Assembly (NCBI GenBank): GCA_902798615.1
Contig: CADBXL010000013.1
Location: forward strand, 171,399-235,398
Origin: an uncultured Bacteroidales bacterium
GTDB lineage: Bacteria > Bacteroidota > Bacteroidia > Bacteroidales > Bacteroidaceae
Direction of reading: 5' to 3'
Length of the DNA stretch: 64,000 nucleotides
Numbering within the stretch: the first letter of the stretch is position 1; each line of letters starts with the position of its first letter. The notes beneath the pieces are model-generated. The model worked only from the letters and a program-made list of their open reading frames with translations, was not told the DNA's origin and did not search any database. The position numbers and the translations under genes were made by a program. Below are positions 58,318-64,000 of this stretch, piece by piece.

Positions 58318-59139
58318 ATGAAACAAGGAACTTTTCTCTTAGACGTGACCTTCAAGGCAAAGCTTTACATCCTGCTCAGCATTGCCGTTTTGTTTATCGC
58401 CATTATCCCAGCAAAGGTGATAAGCGGTATCTTCTCCAATGACGCAACAATCTTTATCGTCTCACTGGTTGGATTTACTGTCCTACTGGAGTTTGTGGCA
58501 TGGTACTTCCTAAGTCTTCCAATGGAGATATACGATTCTATGACAGCCAAGAAAACTATATGTGAGGAACTGCCGTTTGCAGAGGAACAACCAGAAGTTG
58601 AAATCACGGAAGAACCAGAAGAACCATTGTCTATGGCCGAGGAAAAGGACGAAAACAAAGACAAAATTACATATCCATCTACTATTGACCTTTACAAGAA
58701 AGGCTGTGATGACTATTACGAGAAACAGGCTGCATTCAAGAAAGAGCAGCTTGACAAGATAGCAGAATACATCCATTACATCATGGCACCCTTCATCAAG
58801 CAAGAGAACTTGGAATCATTCTGCAACGAGATTATGTCCTTTGCCATCAATCCCGACTATGTACCTAGGCCATTTGTAGGTCTCAAAGGCACATTGACCA
58901 GTTTCGATATCCGTCATCTGATATGGAACATCACTTCAAGACTGGGACTTGGCAGGGGCAAGCAGTACAGTGTGGAGTTGTGTATCAACTTTATCCGAAC
59001 CATGTTCCCCGACCTCTGCAAAGACTTAGACTATTCCACATTGAAGAACCTGAGAGTCACATCCACCACAGACAAGATACACATTGACGAGCCTGGCAAT
59101 GATGGCATCTCATTCCATATACCTCAGACCATAAGGTAG
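58318..59139 (+). CDS. Element-encoded membrane protein of unknown function
   Basis: A 273-residue protein starting at 58318 (MKQGTFLLDVTFKAKLY). Two hydrophobic helices (about 15-35 and 42-65) are followed by an acidic linker (EEQPEVEITEEPEEP) and a soluble C-terminal domain with KGTLTSFDIRHLIWNITSRL and DLDYSTLKNLRVTST. I do not recognise the family. It might anchor replication or transfer functions to the membrane. A start at 58219 would add 33 polar residues and is unlikely because the promoter box lies inside that stretch. Confidence 0.65.
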   Translation: MKQGTFLLDVTFKAKLYILLSIAVLFIAIIPAKVISGIFSNDATIFIVSLVGFTVLLEFVAWYFLSLPMEIYDSMTAKKTICEELPFAEEQPEVEITEEPEEPLSMAEEKDENKDKITYPSTIDLYKKGCDDYYEKQAAFKKEQLDKIAEYIHYIMAPFIKQENLESFCNEIMSFAINPDYVPRPFVGLKGTLTSFDIRHLIWNITSRLGLGRGKQYSVELCINFIRTMFPDLCKDLDYSTLKNLRVTSTTDKIHIDEPGNDGISFHIPQTIR

Positions 59140-59350
59140 TATCACTTTCACATAGTTTACAGAGCCAGCCGCATCCGACTTTTTATAGTCTGGTGCGGCT
59201 GGTTCTGTATTCATGCGCCTTTCATAGAATAGCCTTTCTTTCCCTATCATTCATAATTGCTTGTGAAAGCCATGAAAAACACGTGCCTAAGCATTGTTCT
59301 ATCGTCTAATAATCATTGACAATCATGCCCTTTCAAGTTATTGTCAAGTG

Positions 59351-59409
59351 ATTCACGAGTTACCATAAGTTTCCAACAGCACGGGTATATCATTCAGTTC
59401 CTTTGCACC
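59351..59409 (+). promoter_or_regulatory. Excisionase-gene control region, second of two copies
   Basis: ATTCACGAGTTACCATAA, CAGCACGGGTATATCATTCA, GTTCCTTTGCACC. It is the same length and order as 56815-56873. Confidence 0.65.
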
Positions 59410-59436
59410 GGTCTCTAAACAAAGACCGCCAAAAAC

Positions 59437-59823
59437 ATGCAAAATACAGAATTGACATTCAACGACCTTCCGCAGGTCGTCGCCCAGCTTCGGGATGAGG
59501 TGATGGGCATGAGAGCCTTGCTGATCAAGCAGCAGGAAGATAGCAGAAAACATCAGGTGCGCGAGAACCGCCATAAACCCATGACTGTGGAGGAAGCTGC
59601 CAAGTACACACGTATTCCATTGGGCACGCTGTACATGAAGCTCGGAGATGGAACGATTCCTGCCACCAAGCCGGGCAAACGCTATGTCCTCTATCAGGAT
59701 GAACTTGACAAATGGCTGGAAGCGAACCGCAAGAATGCAGTTCCGCTTACTGCTGATGAAGAGAACGATGCAATTCTTTCTTCGCACAAGCGCAAGCCGA
59801 ACAAGTCCAGTTGGCATGATTAA
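59437..59823 (+). CDS. Excisionase-type helix-turn-helix protein
   Basis: A 128-residue protein with a short N-terminal coiled segment (LPQVVAQLRDEVMGMRALLIKQQ) and a helix-turn-helix of the excisionase family (MTVEEAAKYTRIPLGTLYMK...GKRYVLYQDELDKWLEANR). It likely binds element DNA to direct excision or to control the following replication genes, which start 13 bp downstream. Confidence 0.85.
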   Translation: MQNTELTFNDLPQVVAQLRDEVMGMRALLIKQQEDSRKHQVRENRHKPMTVEEAAKYTRIPLGTLYMKLGDGTIPATKPGKRYVLYQDELDKWLEANRKNAVPLTADEENDAILSSHKRKPNKSSWHD

Positions 59824-59836
59824 ACGTTGAGACGCT

Positions 59837-60322
59837 ATGACTTACATCAACTATATGAACCAGCTATGGCGTTCGGCAATGATGTCACCGATTCCAGCGA
59901 GTGAAATTGCCTTGTTCGCATACCTTGTGAACGAGTGCAACAAGCGTTTCTGGCAGATGCCCTTTGCCTGTTCAACGACCAGAATCAGCAACGATCTGTG
60001 CGTTTCGAGGCAGACAGTCATCACGGCAAGGGAGCATCTTACCAAGCGAAGGCTCATAAGTTTCACCGAAGGCAAATCACGTCATGTACCGTCAACCTAT
60101 ATGCTCATAAATTGGACGGATGACTTGACAGTAGAGTTGACAGATGGCTTGACGCATGACTTGACACATTTAAAAGATAAAGAGAAAGATAATTTTATTA
60201 AAAGCGATTCAACCAATTTTTCATTCAAAGAAAGGGGAAAAAATGGAAACGACTCACAAAATCGACGTAGAGGCATTAAAGAAATCCCTACTACAGCGTC
60301 GTCCTATGAAGGAACGTTTTAA
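59837..60322 (+). CDS. Winged-helix replication-initiator-like protein (DnaD/replisome organiser type)
   Basis: A 161-residue protein with a winged-helix domain similar to replisome organisers (EIALFAYLVNECNKRFWQMP, ISNDLCVSRQTVITAREHLTKR, RLISFTEGKSRHVPSTYMLI) and a variable hydrophilic tail. The last ~80 bases overlap the next gene in another frame, so the pair is translated together. With a DnaC-like ATPase it would load helicase on element DNA. Confidence 0.75.
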   Translation: MTYINYMNQLWRSAMMSPIPASEIALFAYLVNECNKRFWQMPFACSTTRISNDLCVSRQTVITAREHLTKRRLISFTEGKSRHVPSTYMLINWTDDLTVELTDGLTHDLTHLKDKEKDNFIKSDSTNFSFKERGKNGNDSQNRRRGIKEIPTTASSYEGTF

Positions 60323-60920
60323 GCTTCCCATGGCAGAGGAAGAGGCTTATGCCTATCTGTTAGCAGAATTTATGGTGGAGGTGGAAAATCGCCACCGCAC
60401 CTTCTGCTCAAACGAATACTTGGAGACGCAACTCCATGATATTGCAAACTGGCTTACTTCTCCATCATCCCATTTTGGCATTATGCTGTGCGGTGGATGT
60501 GGTAATGGCAAGAGCACAATGCTAAAGGCATTCCAGAAGTTGTTGAACGACCTGCGCATACCGAAGCCACACAATGATGGCACCTACGGAATCCAGATTG
60601 TGGATGCAAAGTACATTGTGTACCAGTGCAAGAATAACTATGACGCATACCGCAACCTCATCAAAGTTGATATGCTCGGCATTGACGACCTCGGCACAGA
60701 ACCATCTGAAGTGATGGACTATGGCAACGTCTATACACCCGTCATTGACCTGTTGACAAAGCGTTATGAAGAACAGCTCTTCACTGTCATCACCACCAAT
60801 CTCGCACCACAACAAATCCGTGGGCATTATGGCGACCGTATTGCCGACAGACTCAATGAAATGGTCAAGAAAATAGTATTCAACAATGGTACTTATCGTA
60901 CCAATATATCATCAATTTAA
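60243..60920 (+). CDS. DnaC-like AAA+ ATPase (helicase loader)
   Basis: A 225-residue AAA+ protein with Walker A CGGCGNGKST, Walker B MLGIDDLG and sensor I VITTNLAP, ending TYRTNISS. It resembles DnaC/IstB-type helicase loaders encoded by phages, plasmids and integrated elements. It overlaps the previous gene by 80 bp. The pair suggests that the excised element replicates. Confidence 0.85.
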   Translation: METTHKIDVEALKKSLLQRRPMKERFKLPMAEEEAYAYLLAEFMVEVENRHRTFCSNEYLETQLHDIANWLTSPSSHFGIMLCGGCGNGKSTMLKAFQKLLNDLRIPKPHNDGTYGIQIVDAKYIVYQCKNNYDAYRNLIKVDMLGIDDLGTEPSEVMDYGNVYTPVIDLLTKRYEEQLFTVITTNLAPQQIRGHYGDRIADRLNEMVKKIVFNNGTYRTNISSI

Positions 60921-60932
60921 AACTATCAAGTT

Positions 60933-61430
60933 ATGAAAAATTTCATCAAGAGCGTGACACTCAGATTGTCACAGAACGAGGCTAACTACCTCCAGAACGG
61001 AATTAACGCCAAGTACTTCATGGACATCATGTCTGAACTTCATGTCTGCTTTAATTATGACGAGGAGACAAATGAGCCAGACCTCATCTATGCCCCAACC
61101 ACATTCTTCAATCTCTATGAACTCGCTGCACGTTGGAACATGACTTCAGAGAGTGTTGTCGCAGTCGTCATCGACCTCAAAGATAACGGGTTGCTTCATT
61201 TTACTTTGACCGATGACGAATTGTCCATTGAACCAGAGATTGCGACTTTCGTATCGGGTGATAATCTCACTTTCCGAGGTGCTGCAATAGGAGTCGATTA
61301 TCTCGATTATGACTTTGAGAATATGGACGAAGTCGACAAGAAGCAAATAATGTCAAGGTTGGCAGGTTTGGTCTGCTTCGTCTTTTCTGCAGAACAGTTG
61401 GCAACAGGGTCACTTGCAGTAAAAGCATAG
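60933..61430 (+). CDS. Element hypothetical protein (165 aa)
   Basis: A 165-residue acidic protein beginning MKNFIKSVTLRLSQNEANYL, 12 bp after the ATPase gene. A possible winged-helix (LYELAARWNMTSESVVAVVI, DLKDNGLLHF) lies in the middle. I do not recognise a family. It is the last intact gene of the element. Confidence 0.65.
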   Translation: MKNFIKSVTLRLSQNEANYLQNGINAKYFMDIMSELHVCFNYDEETNEPDLIYAPTTFFNLYELAARWNMTSESVVAVVIDLKDNGLLHFTLTDDELSIEPEIATFVSGDNLTFRGAAIGVDYLDYDFENMDEVDKKQIMSRLAGLVCFVFSAEQLATGSLAVKA

Positions 61431-61516
61431 GAAGTGCATGGTGAGGAAGAGGGTATATGGGAATCTTTCTATCTGGAAGAATACTCCTTTACCCTTTTCC
61501 AAACTTTATGGCACAG

Positions 61517-62113
61517 GGCTTGCCCATGTGCCACATTTTCCAAGTATCGGGAAGCTCACTACCCGTTTCGATTAGCATCGAACGTTGGGCTGACCACATA
61601 AATCTGCAAGCAGAGGTCAAGGTATCTGGCATTAAAGTGTGCTCGCACTTGGTGAGTCATACATTTCGGAGCTAACACCTGCGGCTTTTATCAAGTCAGT
61701 CCAATCGGCTTGCCGATGCCACATTTTTCAAGTAGTGGGAAGCCTAATACCCCACCCACATATCGATGCTTGGGAGGCTGACCAGATAAAACAGCAAGCT
61801 ATGACGGTTATAATAGCTTTGAAAGCTCTCCAAAATGCAGTCACCAATATGGCAGACGACAGGAAAGCTGAAGCGTAGAAGAGGCTTGCCGATGTCCACT
61901 CAATAGCAGGGAGGGGTAGCCTAATACCCCAGCCATCTATCGATGTAAGGGGAGCTGACCAGATAAATAAGCAAGCAAAGACGGTTATAATGACTTTGAA
62001 AAACTTTCCGAAAGGCTGTCACCAATATGATGGACAACTGGAAATACAGGCGTGCAGAAGAGGCTTACCTATGTCCACTCAATTGTAGGGAGGTGCAGCC
62101 TAATACTTCATCG
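61517..62113 (+). repeat. Four decayed ~175-bp tandem repeats at the element end
   Basis: Units start GGCTTGCC(G/C)ATG at 61517, 61707 and 61882, and GGCTTACCTATG at 62062 (partial). Shared blocks: CCTAATACC, ATCGATG, GCTGACCAGATAAA, AAGC...ACGGTTATAAT, TTTGAAA, GTCACCAATATG. Short reading frames inside them (CHIFQV..., DQIKQQAMTVIIALKALQNA) look like relics of a repeated peptide. No intact gene was found between 61431 and 62321. Confidence 0.7.
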
Positions 62114-62255
62114 TCACTTCTTTTATTTTGAATGTGTTACAACAACGATAGAAAATTCCCGAATGCACTAAGTGGCATAGCCGAGCGCAGCCTCACAACA
62201 TCTTCAGAAAGCGGTAGAGCTTGATGTGAATTGGTCTTTGAACAGAATATGCATA

Positions 62256-62309
62256 TAGCAAAGACAACGACTTACAGCTGAAGCAAGCGGTGTCGTTGCC
62301 TTTGCGATA
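62256..62309 (-). terminator. Hairpin downstream of the Pit gene
   Basis: TAGCAAAGACAACGA pairs with TCGTTGCCTTTGCGATA around a 22-base loop. It lies 13 bp past the stop of the phosphate transporter gene. There is no strong T-run. Confidence 0.55.
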
Positions 62310-62321
62310 GATATTATAATG

Positions 62322-64000
62322 TCATTCTTCAATCTTATTTTCTCCCCTCATCAAATGACGCAGGGCACTGAGGAGTTCTTGAGATTCTTGGACAACATTT
62401 AGGAATACGGTCATGGCTTCGATGTTGAGTTGTTTGGTCTGGATGTCATGAATGATGCATTTGCGATAATCGGAAAGTGATGATTGAAGTCCAGCTGCAT
62501 CGTTACGTATCAGGGATGTGGGCTCACTATCGAGAGACCGATAGTACAAACGTATAATTTCATCTCGCAAAACAAGAAACTCATTGACATATTCGCTTGG
62601 AACGGGACTAAAATTGTTGCCAACATGTTCCCTACATGATTCACTCATGCGCTTTAGGCAATAGTACATCTGAGATAGAGAATTGACTATAAGGAAATAC
62701 CATGTGCTTTTTTCCACGCTTACTATAGGGTCTAAACGACGCAAGGCGATAATCTGCCTACGTCGCTGGCGTTTCAGTTCCTTGCGTTGATTGTCCACAC
62801 CTGTGGTGACATGTTTCAGACGGCGGTAATCCTCGCAGAAAAATGCCGTAGTCAATGTTTCATAATCATCTATTACCATACGGATATTATCATTGATAGT
62901 ATGATTCAAATATTTTTGGAGCAATGTCCAACATTCATCCTTGCTGGTGCAATGCAATATCCTTGTGAATAATTTGTCTTCCTCACCTACCATTGCATTC
63001 TTTCGGTAGTTCACATTACTACGAATGAGCAGGAAGATAGCCAATGCGATGGCAACCGCCATTGCCACAAATGACCCGAAGAATAGGGCGACAGTTACAA
63101 GGAAACACAAGATGAAGGCCACGCCGGCCGTGATGAACCAGCCACCGATGACAGACAGCACACCCGTAATGCGGAACACGGCACTCTCGCGCCCCCATGC
63201 ACGGTCGGCAAGCGATGTTCCCATAGCCACCATGAAGGTGACGTAGGTGGTGGACAGCGGCAGTTTGAACGATGTACCTAATGCCACCAATGCACCTGCA
63301 AGCACCAGATTTACTGCTGCGCGAATTTCATCGAAAGCAGCTCCTCGCTTCAATACCGCAGCATCGGCATTGAAACGCGAGTCTATCCAGCGTGTCACAC
63401 ACGGCGGCACAGCTGTTGACAGGCTGGTTGCCATGCTTCTCGATGTGCGCACCAACGTCCGTGCCACACCACTTGAACCAAACATCTCGTCACCCTCGTC
63501 TTGACGTGAGAGGTCCACCGACGTCTTCACAACATTCTGCGCCTTCTTGGAAAATACCAATGCGAGCACCATCACCACACCTGCCGCTATTAGATAAACT
63601 GCTGGTGTATGGGCACTGTCCATCAACGACTGCATCAGAAAGCCTTGCGCATCGCCCAGACCGTTGGCCGTGTAATCCAGATAAGCCTCAAGCCCCGTCA
63701 GCGGCACACCCACGAAGTTTACGAGGTCGTTGCCCGCAAAGGCCATCGCCAAGGCAAACGTGCCAAATAGAACTACGCACTTCAGCACAGGCAACTTCAA
63801 GGCACTCAGCAGCGTCATCAACACCGAGAATGCGGCAATGCCACCACCGATAATCAGCCATGTATTCTCGTTTATGATTGCCTTCACTTCAGGTGTCATC
63901 AAGCTGCTGCCCTTCAGCCCGTTGATGAGCAGGAACCATACGATGGCCGTCACCGACAGTCCGCTGAAGATACCGATTTTCAGCGACGATACCGTGAGGC
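62322..64000 (-). CDS. Inorganic phosphate transporter (Pit family), 5' end outside window
   Basis: At least 559 residues of a PiT transporter; the frame stays open to the window edge (…KIGIFSGLSVTAIVWFLLIN), so the start is missing. Typical segments: FALAMAFAGNDLVNFVGVPLTG (PiT signature GANDxxN-like), KLPLSTTYVTFMVAMGTSLADRAWGRESAVFRITGVL. A long C-terminal region (about 330-543) is hydrophilic and helical, resembling a PhoU-like regulatory extension. It exports or imports phosphate with a coupled ion. It sits beyond the integrated element and is probably part of the ordinary chromosome. Confidence 0.9.
   Translation of the reverse strand, partial: LTVSSLKIGIFSGLSVTAIVWFLLINGLKGSSLMTPEVKAIINENTWLIIGGGIAAFSVLMTLLSALKLPVLKCVVLFGTFALAMAFAGNDLVNFVGVPLTGLEAYLDYTANGLGDAQGFLMQSLMDSAHTPAVYLIAAGVVMVLALVFSKKAQNVVKTSVDLSRQDEGDEMFGSSGVARTLVRTSRSMATSLSTAVPPCVTRWIDSRFNADAAVLKRGAAFDEIRAAVNLVLAGALVALGTSFKLPLSTTYVTFMVAMGTSLADRAWGRESAVFRITGVLSVIGGWFITAGVAFILCFLVTVALFFGSFVAMAVAIALAIFLLIRSNVNYRKNAMVGEEDKLFTRILHCTSKDECWTLLQKYLNHTINDNIRMVIDDYETLTTAFFCEDYRRLKHVTTGVDNQRKELKRQRRRQIIALRRLDPIVSVEKSTWYFLIVNSLSQMYYCLKRMSESCREHVGNNFSPVPSEYVNEFLVLRDEIIRLYYRSLDSEPTSLIRNDAAGLQSSLSDYRKCIIHDIQTKQLNIEAMTVFLNVVQESQELLSALRHLMRGENKIEE

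Noticed and set aside
61457..61878. Two small genes (72 and 79 residues) after the element
   Set aside because: They are segments of the decayed tandem repeat, share related residues with each other, and lack promoters or intact neighbours in other units.

Overview
This is a Bacteroidota window, most likely Prevotellaceae (a rumen or gut Prevotella-like genome). The reasons are Bacteroidetes-type promoters (TTTG, 19-21 bp, TAnnTTTG), type-IX-like C-terminal tails on secreted proteins, BspA-like and FimB/Mfa2-like surface proteins, imelysin and a fused ResB/CcsA protein. No rRNA, tRNA or CRISPR array was seen.

Layout. 0.2-8.8 kb (minus) is a compact operon: a soluble hybrid histidine kinase, two membrane-anchored kinases, a stand-alone GGDEF protein, a MATE exporter, an HPt protein and a REC-GGDEF-EAL output protein. 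Together they look like a phosphorelay controlling cyclic di-GMP, which is uncommon in Bacteroidales. 9.3-16.7 kb (minus) holds a pectate lyase, a 69-residue protein and a 1829-residue LamG surface protein. 17.2-20.0 kb is a calcium-type P-ATPase interrupted in frame by four palindromic repeats. 20.1-24.9 kb (plus) is housekeeping: DUF177, rpmF, fabH, era and der, with a DUF559 endonuclease gene between inverted repeats inserted between era and der. 25.0-29.6 kb (plus) is a small lipoprotein, DUF4861, an orphan GatC-type PTS IIC permease and an apparently exported KduI, plausibly a route for unsaturated galacturonate. 30.6-32.1 kb is an RHS tail with a lipoprotein immunity candidate. 32.6-39.5 kb has surface proteins and a VTC / DUF4956 / DUF2490 / Cthe_2159-like operon. 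41-50.5 kb is an iron/haem region: a hemerythrin-LuxR regulator divergent from porin, imelysin, di-haem protein, porin, cytochrome c and cytochrome c maturation genes. 50.7-52.9 kb has a Rid-family protein and fabI. 54.2-55.5 kb is a BspA-like leucine-rich-repeat gene with a long structured leader RNA. 55.6-62.1 kb is a small integrated element (integrase, excisionase-type and replication-type genes, no recognised cargo) ending in decayed tandem repeats. 62.3-64.0 kb is a Pit phosphate transporter that runs off the window.

The most unusual feature is the density of dispersed short repeats. I see four families of GC-rich palindromes that sit against stop codons, bracket genes as inverted pairs, and enter coding sequence in frame (four times in one ATPase, in three signal peptides and at one C-terminus). 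Separate families comprise a ~70-bp element ending GTCGAACTCACGTTA, iteron-like islands sharing a common plan, a conserved terminator hairpin and several degenerate families. The DUF559 gene between palindromic ends, with a gene-less relative near 51.9 kb, is the best candidate for an undescribed mobile system. The phosphorelay operon and the pseudoknot-like leader are the next most interesting.
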